From the NCBI RefSeq assembly GCF_029688625.1, contig NZ_JARULC010000003.1:124001-188000 (forward strand): DNA of 64,000 bases, read 5' to 3'. The notes under the pieces are model-generated. The model searched no databases, had not been told where the DNA came from, and was given only the letters and a program-made list of their open reading frames with translations. How positions within the stretch are numbered: the first letter of the stretch is position 1; each line of letters opens with the position of its first letter. Source of the stretch: Qipengyuania marincola. Lineage in GTDB: Bacteria > Pseudomonadota > Alphaproteobacteria > Sphingomonadales > Sphingomonadaceae. Made by a program: the position numbers and the translations under genes. Positions 17,993 to 26,506 of the stretch are shown in pieces.

Positions 17993-18550
17993 ATGAAACC
18001 GATCTATGCCCATGCCGCAGGCGCGCTTGCGCTGAGTTCCACCATCGCCGCTTGCGTGCCGGCTCCCGACTCGACGCCCGCGCCCGAGCCGGTAGCGACC
18101 AGCACCCCGACCCCGACGCCAAGTGCCGCCCCGCTGCCACCACCACCAATGGAAAGCGACTGGATCGACCAGCCGCAAACGGCCGGGAGTTGGAGCTATC
18201 GGGCAACCGGCAACTCGACGCGGGCCTATTTTGGATCGGCATCCTCCCCCGGCGGCGCATTCTCGCTCGAGTGTAAGACGCCCGGGAGGATTATCGAACT
18301 CGGCCGGCCCGGTCGCACATCGCAAAGCATCACCATCCGCACGGAAACCGCCAGCCGGACGCTTGCCGCAGGATCGGGCGAGATAGCGTCGCCCGCCTCC
18401 ACCGTCGCGCAACTCTCGGCGAACGATCCGCTCCTCGACGCAATGGCGCTTACGCGGGGGCGGTTCGCAGTTGAAACTCCCGAAATGCCAACCCTTTACC
18501 TGCCCGCATGGGCGGAAGTAACCCGGGTTATCGAGGATTGCCGACGATAG
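17993..18550 (+). CDS. Putative lipoprotein, 185 residues
   Basis: Has a lipoprotein signal peptide with a lipobox-like STIAAC at residues 15-20, a Pro/Thr-rich linker (residues 22-52), and a globular C-terminal domain from WIDQPQTAGSWSY to the end. No family is recognised. The domain looks beta-rich with few charged clusters. It is divergent from tlyA with only 34 bases between starts, so the two promoters must overlap. Probably attached to a membrane facing the periplasm. Confidence 0.7.
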   Translation: MKPIYAHAAGALALSSTIAACVPAPDSTPAPEPVATSTPTPTPSAAPLPPPPMESDWIDQPQTAGSWSYRATGNSTRAYFGSASSPGGAFSLECKTPGRIIELGRPGRTSQSITIRTETASRTLAAGSGEIASPASTVAQLSANDPLLDAMALTRGRFAVETPEMPTLYLPAWAEVTRVIEDCRR

Positions 18551-18682
18551 GGGAAAAGCCCGCGAAATTCGACGGGCCACAAAAAACAATTCTGACGTGG
18601 GAAAACTTTTTTTCAAGGCTTGAATTGCGCGCGCCAGCGCAACAAATTGATAGCCAAGATCAGCGGGTAGCGCGGTCTTGGC
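18551..18682. other. Non-coding stretch after the lipoprotein gene
   Basis: No convincing gene. It holds a run of T (ACTTTTTTTC near 18605-18614) that may end the lipoprotein transcript although no strong stem precedes it, and a TTGAAT at about 18620 that could be a weak -35 element for the leader RNA that follows. Together with 18683-18983 it is the only gene-poor stretch above 300 bases in the window. Confidence 0.4.
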
Positions 18683-18731
18683 CCCCGGTGAAACGGGGAT
18701 CTAGCTCACAAGCTTGAAAGGAGGTGATCCG

Positions 18732-18788
18732 ATGTCTCATGGTTCAGTAGCGAGGTCGGTGAAGATCCCTACGGAGCATATTCGGTAA
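18732..18788 (+). CDS. 18-residue micro-ORF with near-complete Shine-Dalgarno
   Basis: ATG at 18732 sits seven bases after GGAGG, inside a 15-base match to the anti-Shine-Dalgarno end of 16S rRNA, a far longer match than a normal gene uses. The peptide begins MSHGSVARSVKIPTEHIR and ends at TAA (18786-18788). It has no run of branched-chain codons: it contains two Ile, two Val and no Leu, so it is not a classical leucine/isoleucine leader peptide. It may be a translated regulator, or the frame may be incidental and the ribosome-binding sequence the functional part. Confidence 0.5.
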   Translation: MSHGSVARSVKIPTEHIR

Positions 18789-18842
18789 CATTTCCTGCCG
18801 AGTAAGGCTACGTGAGCGGCGCTTCCGGCCGCTGACCATGCG

Positions 18843-18885
18843 AAGGCCAGTCTCTCCTTATGGCGAGGCTGGCCTTCTCATTTTT
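18843..18885 (+). terminator. Intrinsic terminator between micro-ORF and ilvE
   Basis: Twelve-pair stem AAGGCCAGTCTC / GAGGCTGGCCTT (one G-T wobble), a 10-base loop and then CTCATTTTT. This is the best-formed terminator in the window. It lies 98 bases before the ilvE ATG, so it either ends the small RNA or acts as an attenuator for ilvE. Confidence 0.8.
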
Positions 18886-18983
18886 GGGATGCGCCTTGAA
18901 CATCCGCTGGAGGCTTGCGACTGGTCTCACCCTCCCCGCTGACAGACCTTGCCCTCGCACTCGCTGCGGATTAACCGCGCTGC

Positions 18984-20063
18984 ATGGACTTCCAGCACCT
19001 TTCCCACCCCGCCCCGGTCCCCGGCGAAACCCGCCAGCAGGCCCTGCAGGATCCCGGTTTCGGCAAACTCTTTACCGATCACATGGTCGTGATCGAATAT
19101 GATGCGGACAAGAAAGGCTGGCATCGGGCGACCCTGGGCCCGCGCGAGGCTATCAGCCTCGATCCGGCGGCAGCAGTCCTGCACTACGCGCAGGAAATCT
19201 TCGAGGGCATGAAAGCTTACAAGCATGCCGATGGCGGGCTTGCCCTGTTCCGGCCAGAGCAGAACGCGCGCCGCTTCAATGCCAGCGCCCGGCGCATGGC
19301 GATGCCTGAACTGCCGGAAGAACTGTTTCTCGAGTCGATCCGCCAACTGATTACGAAAGATCGCGACTGGGTGCCGGACGGGCCCGACAGTGCGCTTTAC
19401 CTGCGTCCCTTCATGTTCGCATCGGAGGCGTTTCTCGGCGTGCGACCGGCGCGGCAGTACAAATACATCCTTATCGCCAGCCCGGTTGGTCCGTATTTCA
19501 AGGGCGGCGCCAAGCCGGTCAAGATCTGGGTCAGCCGCAATTACACCCGTGCCGCCCCCGGCGGGACAGGCGCCGCAAAGACCGGCGGGAACTACGCCGC
19601 GAGCCTCGTGCCTCAGGCGGAAGGTATCGAAAACGGCTGTGACCAGGTCGTCTTTCTCGACGCGGTCGAAAAGAAATGGATCGAGGAGCTGGGCGGCATG
19701 AACCTGTTCTTCGTTTTCGACGATGGCAGCGTGATCACGCCGCCGCTGACCGGCACGATCCTTCCCGGTATCACGCGCGACAGCCTGATCGCCTTGCTCC
19801 GTGAAGAGGGCCTGCAGGTGCGCGAAGAGCCTTACAGCATCGACCAGTGGCGCGCCGATGCGATCGAGGGGAAGTTGCTCGAAACCATGGCTTGCGGAAC
19901 CGCTGCAGTCGTGACCCCGGTCGGCACCGTGCTCGGCCCGGATGGCGAGTTCACCATTGGCAGTGGCGGAACCGGCCAGATGACCAACAAGATCCGTGAA
20001 AAGCTGGTGGGCATCCAGAAGGGCACGGTCGAGGACACCCACGGCTGGGTGATGAAGCTCTAG
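18984..20063 (+). CDS. ilvE: Branched-chain amino-acid aminotransferase
   Basis: Transfers the amino group between glutamate and the keto acids of leucine, isoleucine and valine, with PLP. The 359-residue sequence is of the eukaryote-like (group II) type. The PLP lysine is expected in AAKTGGNYAASL, and family stretches EIFEGMKAY, LYLRPFMFA, ELGGMNLFFVFDDG and ACGTAAVVTPVG are visible. The TAG stop overlaps the TAG of the convergent LysR gene in CTAG. Expression may depend on the terminator-bearing leader upstream. Confidence 0.94.
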   Translation: MDFQHLSHPAPVPGETRQQALQDPGFGKLFTDHMVVIEYDADKKGWHRATLGPREAISLDPAAAVLHYAQEIFEGMKAYKHADGGLALFRPEQNARRFNASARRMAMPELPEELFLESIRQLITKDRDWVPDGPDSALYLRPFMFASEAFLGVRPARQYKYILIASPVGPYFKGGAKPVKIWVSRNYTRAAPGGTGAAKTGGNYAASLVPQAEGIENGCDQVVFLDAVEKKWIEELGGMNLFFVFDDGSVITPPLTGTILPGITRDSLIALLREEGLQVREEPYSIDQWRADAIEGKLLETMACGTAAVVTPVGTVLGPDGEFTIGSGGTGQMTNKIREKLVGIQKGTVEDTHGWVMKL

Positions 20064-20989
20064 GGGACTCCCGTCACCGAGGGTTCGACCCCGGTACAAT
20101 CGGTCAGGCGCTCCCTGATCGCATCGATCAGCCAGCTGGTTGCGGGGCCGGGCCGCGCATCGCGGCGCCACAGTGCGCTCAGCGTGTAATTCGCGCCCGG
20201 CCTTTCCGGCAGGTCCAGCTCGCACAAACGGCCTTCGGCAATGTCTCCGCTCACCATGTGGCGCGGCATGTTGCCCCAGCCGATGCCCTCTTTCAGCAAG
20301 GCGTGTTTCGCGCCGAGATCGGCGAGGCGCCAGCTTTCCGGCGCGAGGACCGAAAACTCGCGACCCTCCGTCAGGGGCGACCGATCGGTCAGCACAAGCT
20401 GGAGATGCCGGCGACTCTCGCCAGGCTTGATGCCTGCGCGCGACAGCGGGTGATCGGGCGCGGCGACGGGCACGAGCTCGACGGCACCGATCGCCTGCCG
20501 CTCCAGCTCCGCATGATCGGCGAGCACCGGCCCACCGATGGCCAGATCCGCCCCGCCATCGAGCAGGCAGGCGGCAACTGCCCCCAGCGCCTCGACCTGC
20601 AAGCGGAGCCCGACATTGGGGTACATCCTGCGGAATTCGCGCAGGACACCGGCGGTCACTTCGCCCGGCAGCATGACATCCACCACCAGCGAAACCTCGC
20701 TTTCGAGACCCGCGTGCAGCCCCTGAGTCTTGGCCAGCAGAGTGTCGATGCCGTCCGCAACTGCCTTCGCCTCGGCCAGCAGACCCTTGCCCTCGTCGGT
20801 CAGCACCGGCCGGCGAGAGCCTTGGCGGGCGAACAGCGTCACGCCGAGCTGCGCCTCCATCTGCGAGATGCCATAGCTGATTGCGGAGACGGCCCGCCCC
20901 ATCTTGCGCGCCGCGGCGCCGAAGCTGCCCTCTTCCGCCACCGCAAGAAAGATCCGCAGCTGGTCGAGGCTTGGCTCACCCAGTTTCAC
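20060..20989 (-). CDS. LysR-family transcriptional regulator (divergent from pirin/azoR)
   Basis: A 309-residue LysR protein: N-terminal winged helix-turn-helix (LDQLRIFLAVAEEGSFGAAARKMGRAVSAISYGISQMEAQLGV is the region, residues about 7-49), then a periplasmic-binding-like effector domain. GTG 20989 is taken as start because upstream codons run into the pirin gene region and the family N-terminus fits there. It is divergent from pirin, with about 106 bases between starts, the classic arrangement for a LysR regulator controlling its neighbour. Effector unknown; a redox-active or electrophilic compound is likely given the targets (inference). Confidence 0.88.
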   Translation of the reverse strand: MKLGEPSLDQLRIFLAVAEEGSFGAAARKMGRAVSAISYGISQMEAQLGVTLFARQGSRRPVLTDEGKGLLAEAKAVADGIDTLLAKTQGLHAGLESEVSLVVDVMLPGEVTAGVLREFRRMYPNVGLRLQVEALGAVAACLLDGGADLAIGGPVLADHAELERQAIGAVELVPVAAPDHPLSRAGIKPGESRRHLQLVLTDRSPLTEGREFSVLAPESWRLADLGAKHALLKEGIGWGNMPRHMVSGDIAEGRLCELDLPERPGANYTLSALWRRDARPGPATSWLIDAIRERLTDCTGVEPSVTGVP

Positions 20990-21095
20990 TGTTCTGAATT
21001 TCCGAACATCTTGGCACGTTTTATCGCAGTTATCGGAACGGGGAGCAATGGCTATCTCCAAGTCCAACAAACCCATCCTCGAAAGGAATAGGACC

Positions 21096-21797
21096 ATGAT
21101 CGAACATCGCCCCTTCGACAGTCTCGGCAACGCCAACCACGGCTGGCTCGATGCGAACCACCACTTTTCTTTTGCCGGCTATCACGATCCCGCCCGCGTG
21201 AACTGGGGCGCTCTGCGCGTGTGGAACGACGACACCATCGCGCCGAAGAGCGGTTTCCCGACCCACCCGCATCAGGACATGGAGATCATCACCTATGTCC
21301 GCACCGGCGCCATCACCCATCGCGATTCGATGGGCAACGAGGGCCGCACCGAGGCAGGCGATGTGCAGGTGATGAGCGCAGGTCGCGGCGTTGCCCATTC
21401 GGAATTCAATCTGGAGGACGAGGAAACCACCCTCTTCCAGATCTGGATCATCCCCTCAGAACGCGGCGGCGAGCCCGGCTGGGGCGCACGCAGGTTCCCC
21501 AAAGGCGACCGCGCAGGCCAGTTCGTCCCCCTCGCCAGCGGCGTTGCGAATGACGACGACGCGCTGCCGATCCGCACCGATGCCCGCGTGCTCGGCGCGA
21601 CGGTCAAGGCAGGCGAGACCGTTACCTACACGCCGCGTACCGCCGATCGACACCTCTACCTCGTTCCTGCCACCGGCCGCATTCGCCTTGGCGATATCGA
21701 GGCGCAGGCGCGCGACGGCCTGGCCATTACGAAAGAAGACAGCATCACCATCACCGCGCTCGAGGACAGCGAACTCGTCCTCGTCGATGCGGCCTGA
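21096..21797 (+). CDS. Pirin-family protein (YhhW-like)
   Basis: A 233-residue double-cupin protein. Metal-binding residues of pirins are visible in FPTHPHQDMEIITYV and the MSAGRGVAHSEFN region. Family members include quercetin 2,3-dioxygenases and redox-sensitive regulators. The start at 21096 follows AAAGGA and gives the usual MIEHRPFDSLG beginning; an in-frame ATG at 21048 with GGGGAGC is an alternative. It is followed 15 bases later by the azoreductase gene, so the two form an operon. Confidence 0.88.
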   Translation: MIEHRPFDSLGNANHGWLDANHHFSFAGYHDPARVNWGALRVWNDDTIAPKSGFPTHPHQDMEIITYVRTGAITHRDSMGNEGRTEAGDVQVMSAGRGVAHSEFNLEDEETTLFQIWIIPSERGGEPGWGARRFPKGDRAGQFVPLASGVANDDDALPIRTDARVLGATVKAGETVTYTPRTADRHLYLVPATGRIRLGDIEAQARDGLAITKEDSITITALEDSELVLVDAA

Positions 21798-21812
21798 ACA
21801 GGAGATACAATC

Positions 21813-22406
21813 ATGAGCACCATCCTTCATATCACCGCCAGCATCCGCGATGGCGAGAGTGTTTCGCGCAGCCTCGGGACGAGACTGGTCGACCGCCTCG
21901 CCTCGCATGATGGCGCCAAGGTCGTTACTCGCGATCTGTCGAAAAACGATCTGCCCTTCATCGATCAAGCGCGTTTTGCGGCCAACCTCGCACCCTATGC
22001 AGACCGTTCGGCAGAGCAGCACGACCTGGCGAAAATCGCCGATGAATTGATCGACGAGCTGCAAGCCGCGGACACTGTGGTTTTCAGCGTCCCGATCTAC
22101 AATTTTTCGGTTCCCGCCACGGTCAAGGCCTGGGCCGATCTGGTCGCCCGCGCCGGCACGACCTTTCAGTATACCGTCAACGGTCCCGAAGGCCTGCTCG
22201 CTGGTAAGAAGGCGTATATCGCGGCCGCATCCGGGGGCACCCCGGTCGGCAGCGACACGGACTTCATGACGCCGTGGCTGACCTTCTTCCTTGGCTTCCT
22301 CGGGATCAAGAATGTCGAGCTTGTCGCCGCCGATGGCATCATGGGCGAAGGCGGCGAGGAGAAGATCGCCGAAGCGCACCGGCAAGTGGAACGGCTCGCG
22401 GCCTGA
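21813..22406 (+). CDS. azoR: FMN-dependent NADH azoreductase / quinone reductase
   Basis: The 197-residue flavodoxin-like protein starts with the FMN phosphate loop region (HITASIRDGESVSRSLG) and has PIYNFSVPATVKAWADLVARAGTTFQYT, the strongly conserved stretch of AzoR, followed by AAASGGTPVGSDTDF. These enzymes reduce quinones and azo compounds by two electrons. AGGAGA lies before the ATG. Paired with pirin under the divergent LysR regulator, it probably belongs to a quinone/electrophile response. Confidence 0.92.
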   Translation: MSTILHITASIRDGESVSRSLGTRLVDRLASHDGAKVVTRDLSKNDLPFIDQARFAANLAPYADRSAEQHDLAKIADELIDELQAADTVVFSVPIYNFSVPATVKAWADLVARAGTTFQYTVNGPEGLLAGKKAYIAAASGGTPVGSDTDFMTPWLTFFLGFLGIKNVELVAADGIMGEGGEEKIAEAHRQVERLAA

Positions 22407-22422
22407 CGAAAGCGAGTGGAGT

Positions 22423-22454
22423 ACGGGCGGACCGCAGCAACGGGCCGCCCGTTT
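22423..22454. terminator. Terminator-like hairpin between convergent azoR and EamA genes
   Basis: Stem ACGGGCGG / CCGCCCGT with a 14-base loop, followed on the + strand by TTCT. It lies in the gap between the two convergent stops. The short T-run makes it moderately convincing. Confidence 0.55.
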
Positions 22455-22464
22455 CTACATGCAG

Positions 22465-23352
22465 CTACAATCGGGGCCGAACCAGCAAAGGTTTGAAGAC
22501 ATTGCGCGTTGGGCGCAACACGATGATCGCCACACCGACAAGCGCAATGGCTCCGCCTGTCACCAAACGCACCCCAACCGCATCGCCGGTCAGCCAGGCA
22601 CCGAAGGCGATCGTGAGGATGGGCGTCAGCAGGGTCAGCGGGACGAGCAGGTTCGCATCGTTCTGCTGCAGCAGGCGGTAATAGGCCGTATGCGCGCCGA
22701 CTGAGACTACGATCGCGGCGAAGAAGAGGCAGGCGGCGAGTCCCCACGGCGCCGCTTCCCATGAGGTCGCCTGCCCCGTTTCCATGACCAGCGAGAGCGG
22801 GAGCAGGACCATGACCGATGCGACTGCCGCCCAGGCTTGCAGGCGGATCGAGGGAAGGTCCAGTTGCTTCACGAACACGGTGCCCAGCGCGCCGACGACC
22901 GCCGAGGCGAAGATGAGGATCAGGCCGCTGCCCGCCTCCAGCTGTGCCCCGCCAGTCATTGCGTAGAGCACGCCGCCGAAAGCCAGCGCAATGCCTACGC
23001 CGCGTTTCCAGCGAATGCGTTCACCCAGGAAAAGGATGGCGAACAGCACCGTCATCGGCGCACCCGAGAGACTGACGACGCCCGCCGCGGCGGGGCTCGC
23101 GGTGGCAAGTCCCATGAAGAGCAGGGCAAAGGAGCCGCCACTGATCGCCAGACCGAGGAGCATGACCTTGCCGAGCTGCCGGGGAACGGGCCGCAGCAGC
23201 GGCAACAGCACCAGCGCCACAATGGCCGAGCGCATGAATGCGTAGAACAGCGGCGGCGTGTCGAGATCGCTGACCGCGATCTTGCTGACCACGACGTTGA
23301 GCGCCCACACGATGTTGCACGCCATGATGACGGCAAAAGCGCGGGCCGACAT
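22465..23352 (-). CDS. EamA/DMT-family transporter
   Basis: A 295-residue integral membrane protein with about ten hydrophobic spans arranged as two repeated EamA halves (first around residues 5-140, second around 150-285). It has the typical N-terminal WALNVVVSKIAV and the second-half PLTLLTPILTIAFG. Drug/metabolite exporters of this type move amino acids, purines or other metabolites; the substrate cannot be predicted. It starts four bases after the nadE stop on the same strand, so it is co-transcribed with NAD synthetase. Confidence 0.9.
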   Translation of the reverse strand: MSARAFAVIMACNIVWALNVVVSKIAVSDLDTPPLFYAFMRSAIVALVLLPLLRPVPRQLGKVMLLGLAISGGSFALLFMGLATASPAAAGVVSLSGAPMTVLFAILFLGERIRWKRGVGIALAFGGVLYAMTGGAQLEAGSGLILIFASAVVGALGTVFVKQLDLPSIRLQAWAAVASVMVLLPLSLVMETGQATSWEAAPWGLAACLFFAAIVVSVGAHTAYYRLLQQNDANLLVPLTLLTPILTIAFGAWLTGDAVGVRLVTGGAIALVGVAIIVLRPTRNVFKPLLVRPRL

Positions 23353-23356
23353 GGGC

Positions 23357-25426
23357 TCAGTCGTTCATCGGGGGCAGCGCGGCCCGGAGCTCTTCGAGCC
23401 ACAGATCGGCAACCGCGTCGCTCGGCGCGCGCCAGTCGCCGCGGGGCGACAATGCACCGCCGGCGCTGACCTTGGGCCCGTTCGGGATCGCACTGCGCTT
23501 GAACTGGCTGAATTCGAAGAACCTCTTCAGGAAGTTCTCCAGCCATTTGCGGATAGTAGCCAGATCGTAAGCATTCTTCGCGTCGTTCGGGAAATCGATC
23601 GGCCACAAGCCTTCGTCGATATCGTGCCAGGCATGCCAGGCCAGGAACGCGACGTGCCCCGGACTTTGTCCGTACCGCGCGATATGGTGGAGGAAAAAGT
23701 CGTTGAGTTCGTAAGGGCCGATGATCGACTGCGTGCTCTGGATTTCGCCATCTTCGCCTGCCGGCACAAGTTCCGGGCTGATCTCGGTATCGAGAATATC
23801 CGCGAGGATCGCATCGACCCCGCTGTCGAACTGTTCGGTCGAAATAGTCCAGCGGATCAGATACTGGATGAGCGTCTTCGGAACTCCGGAATTCACCGCG
23901 TAATGGCTCATCTGGTCGCCGACGCCATAAGTGCACCAGCCCAGCGCGAGTTCCGACAGGTCGCCCGTCCCGATAACGAAGCCAGAATGATGTCCGGCTA
24001 GGCGGAAGAGATAATCGGTGCGCAGCCCCGCCTGCACGTTCTCGAACGTCGTATCATATTGCGGTTCGCCATCGGAAAACGGGTGATCGATATCCTCCAG
24101 CATCTGCAGCGCGGCAGGCTTGATATCGATCTCCTCGGCCGTGATGCCGAATGCCTCCATCAGCTTCCACGCGTTCGATTTCGTGGCGTCGGAAGTCGCG
24201 AAACCCGGCATGGTATAGCCGCGAATATCCGTGCGTGGCCGGTTCAGCCGGTCCATCGCCTTGGCGGCGACGAGCAGCGCATGCGTGCTGTCCAGCCCGC
24301 CCGAAATGCCGATAACCAGCGATTTCGCCGAGGTCGCCTGGATCCGCCGCATCAGCGCGTCGACCTGGATGTTGAACGCCTCGTAACAATCCTCGTCCAG
24401 TCTGTCGGCTCGGTTCGGCACGAAGGGGAAGCGCCGGATCGGACGGTTCAGCCCCTTGTCCCCGCTCGCCGGCGCATGGTCGAATGCGATGCGGCGGAAC
24501 CAGTCCTCCGGGCGACCGGCGGCCTCGGCCGCATCGCCCCAGGTCTGCATCCGCATCCTTTCAGCAAGAATGCGCTTCGTATCGATGTCGCTCACGCATA
24601 ATTCGGGATGGAGGTCGAACCGCACGCTTTCGATCAGGAGATCGCCCAGTTCATAGACCATGCCCTGCCCGTCCCAGGCGAGGTCGGTCGTACTCTCCCC
24701 GTGGCCGCTGGCCGAATAGGCATAGGCACAGACCGCCCGGCTCGAGCTTGCGCGGCACAGCATGTGGCGTTCGTCCGACTTGCCGATGGTGATGTTGGAC
24801 GCCGACGGGTTGAGCAGAATTGTCGCCCCGGCAAGCGCAGCCAGCGTTCCGGGGGGATTGGGCGCCCAGAAATCCTCGCAGATTTCGATGCCGAAGGTGA
24901 AGCCAGGCAAATCCCGGGCCGCAAAGATCAGGTCCGTGCCGAAGGGAACTGCCGTCCCGCCGAGCTCGATCTCCAGCCCTGTGCACTCGCGCCCGTGGCT
25001 GAAATAACGCTTCTCGTAATACTCGCGATAGTTCGGCAGGTAGCTCTTGGGCACGACCCCCAAGACCGCGCCCCCGGCGACGACGACCGCGCAATTGTAA
25101 ATCCGGCCATTGCGACGAAGCGGTGCTCCCACGACCAGCACTGGCGAAAGGTCCGCTGTCGACTCGCACAGCTTCGCAAGATGCCGCTCAACCGCGTCGA
25201 GCAAGGCGGTCTGCAGATGAAGATCGTCGATCGCATAGGAGGACAACGATAGTTCGGGATACAGCAACAGATCGACTTGCTGCCGATGTGCGGCCTCTGC
25301 CTGTTCGACGATGCCCTGCGCATTGAAAGCGACATCGGCCGTCCGGGTTGCGGGCGTTGCCGTCGCAACGCGCACGAAACCGTGAGTGTGCAGGTCGAAG
25401 AACGGATGGTCGCGCGGCTCGGTCAT
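23357..25426 (-). CDS. nadE: Glutamine-hydrolysing NAD+ synthetase
   Basis: Makes NAD+ from deamido-NAD+, ATP and glutamine. The 689-residue protein has an N-terminal nitrilase-type glutaminase domain with the catalytic Cys in IEICEDFWAP and the Glu and Lys in LLLYPELSLSSY and PKSYLPNYREYYE, and a C-terminal synthetase domain with the ATP pyrophosphatase loop ISGGLDSTHALL. It has the usual length for the two-domain form. The EamA gene follows directly. Confidence 0.95.
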   Translation of the reverse strand: MTEPRDHPFFDLHTHGFVRVATATPATRTADVAFNAQGIVEQAEAAHRQQVDLLLYPELSLSSYAIDDLHLQTALLDAVERHLAKLCESTADLSPVLVVGAPLRRNGRIYNCAVVVAGGAVLGVVPKSYLPNYREYYEKRYFSHGRECTGLEIELGGTAVPFGTDLIFAARDLPGFTFGIEICEDFWAPNPPGTLAALAGATILLNPSASNITIGKSDERHMLCRASSSRAVCAYAYSASGHGESTTDLAWDGQGMVYELGDLLIESVRFDLHPELCVSDIDTKRILAERMRMQTWGDAAEAAGRPEDWFRRIAFDHAPASGDKGLNRPIRRFPFVPNRADRLDEDCYEAFNIQVDALMRRIQATSAKSLVIGISGGLDSTHALLVAAKAMDRLNRPRTDIRGYTMPGFATSDATKSNAWKLMEAFGITAEEIDIKPAALQMLEDIDHPFSDGEPQYDTTFENVQAGLRTDYLFRLAGHHSGFVIGTGDLSELALGWCTYGVGDQMSHYAVNSGVPKTLIQYLIRWTISTEQFDSGVDAILADILDTEISPELVPAGEDGEIQSTQSIIGPYELNDFFLHHIARYGQSPGHVAFLAWHAWHDIDEGLWPIDFPNDAKNAYDLATIRKWLENFLKRFFEFSQFKRSAIPNGPKVSAGGALSPRGDWRAPSDAVADLWLEELRAALPPMND

Positions 25427-25489
25427 GGCGCTTCGCTATCCGCTCAAGCGCGGGGTGGCAACGCTCCTCACAGGCTTGCGCTGCGCGGC

Positions 25490-26494
25490 TCAGGCCGCGG
25501 CAAGCAATTCCGCTGCGCTGGGGCTATGCTGGAGCAGCTCGATCAGCCCGCGCTCTTCACGCGTAAGCCAGCGCGTCGCGCGCGGCAGGCGCAGCTTCGC
25601 TCGCCACTCCTCCTGCCGGTCGACGAGATCGATGACCGCAGGGTGGATGTAGCTTCTGCGGGTCACCGCCGGAGTATTGCCGAGATGGCCAGCGACGCAA
25701 TCGAGCAAGGCCTTCATCGGCACGCGCCCCTCGCCTTCCCGCAGGCATTCGAAGCCCATCACGCTGGCATGCCAGGTTCGGAAATTCTTCGCGGTAAACC
25801 TCTCTCCCATGCACGCCTCCAGGTATTCGTTCACATCGCTCGAGCCGACGGTCTGAACGGTGCCGCCCTCGTCGATATACTTGAAGACATTCTGCCCTGG
25901 CAGGTCCTGCATCTTGCGCACCGCACGCGCCAGGCTGCCATCGGTCAGCGTGACTTCGCGGACCTTGCCCGACTTGCCCTTGTAGCGCAGCTTGAGCGTC
26001 TTGCCGGTGATCTCCGCATGCTGCCGCCGCAACGTGGTTGCGCCATAGCTCTTGTTCCGCTCGGCATAGCCTTCGTTGCCGACCCGGACCGCGCCGAGAT
26101 CCAGAAGACGCACCACGCTGGCCACGGCGCGCTCGCGGGTGAGCGTTCGCCCGCTCAAATCCTCTTCCACCTTCTTGCGGACCAGCGGCAGCAGATTGCC
26201 GAATGCTATGCAGCCATCGAACTTCTCGCCCTCGCGCTCTGCCCGGAAATCCGGGTGATAGCGATACTGCTTGCGCCCTTTGGCATCGATCCCGGTTGCC
26301 AGAATATGGCCGTTGGGCGCAGGGCAGAACCAGGCGTCGACATAGGCGGGCGGGAGCGCAATCGCATTGAGCCGCTTTTTCTCGGCAGCGTCGGTGATGA
26401 GCCTGCCCTTCGAGTCGTAATACGCCCAGCCCTTTCCAGCCCCCTTGCGGGTGATCCCGGGCAAATCGTCGTCGACATAGATGAGCTTCGTCAT
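25490..26494 (-). CDS. DNA topoisomerase IB (poxvirus-type)
   Basis: Relaxes supercoils by a reversible 3'-phosphotyrosine link. The 334-residue protein has the N-terminal domain (ITRKGAGKGWAYYDSKG), the basic catalytic region with KLRYKGKSGKVREV, RTWHAS, and the active-site tyrosine in RRSYIHPAVID. ATG 26494 is preferred; longer frames overlap the divergent YghU gene region. A GGAAC-17-GGTT element directly upstream resembles the promoter of the general stress sigma factor EcfG, and bacterial topoisomerase IB genes have been found in such regulons. Confidence 0.9.
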   Translation of the reverse strand: MTKLIYVDDDLPGITRKGAGKGWAYYDSKGRLITDAAEKKRLNAIALPPAYVDAWFCPAPNGHILATGIDAKGRKQYRYHPDFRAEREGEKFDGCIAFGNLLPLVRKKVEEDLSGRTLTRERAVASVVRLLDLGAVRVGNEGYAERNKSYGATTLRRQHAEITGKTLKLRYKGKSGKVREVTLTDGSLARAVRKMQDLPGQNVFKYIDEGGTVQTVGSSDVNEYLEACMGERFTAKNFRTWHASVMGFECLREGEGRVPMKALLDCVAGHLGNTPAVTRRSYIHPAVIDLVDRQEEWRAKLRLPRATRWLTREERGLIELLQHSPSAAELLAAA

Positions 26495-26506
26495 AGCGAA
26501 GGCTTT

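Larger units (their letters stand above)
18683..18885 (+). promoter_or_regulatory. Structured leader-like RNA candidate with extreme Shine-Dalgarno
   Basis: In order: a small hairpin CCCCG-6-CGGGG (18683-18698); a 15-base stretch GAAAGGAGGTGATCC (18716-18730) complementary to the usual 3' end of 16S rRNA; an 18-codon reading frame (18732-18788); a hairpin AGCGGC-7-GCCGCT (18815-18833); and a strong intrinsic terminator (18843-18885). The terminator arm and loop contain TCTCCTT (18853-18859), which can pair with AAGGAGG of the Shine-Dalgarno (one G-U). The layout fits an independent short RNA or an attenuated leader ahead of ilvE. I do not recognise a known RNA family. Confidence 0.5.

Noticed and set aside
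18716-18730. Possible 16S rRNA 3' end on the minus strand (GGATCACCTCCTTTC)
   Set aside because: Only 15 bases match; no helix 45 or other 16S sequence flanks it, so it acts as a Shine-Dalgarno on the + strand rather than an rRNA remnant.
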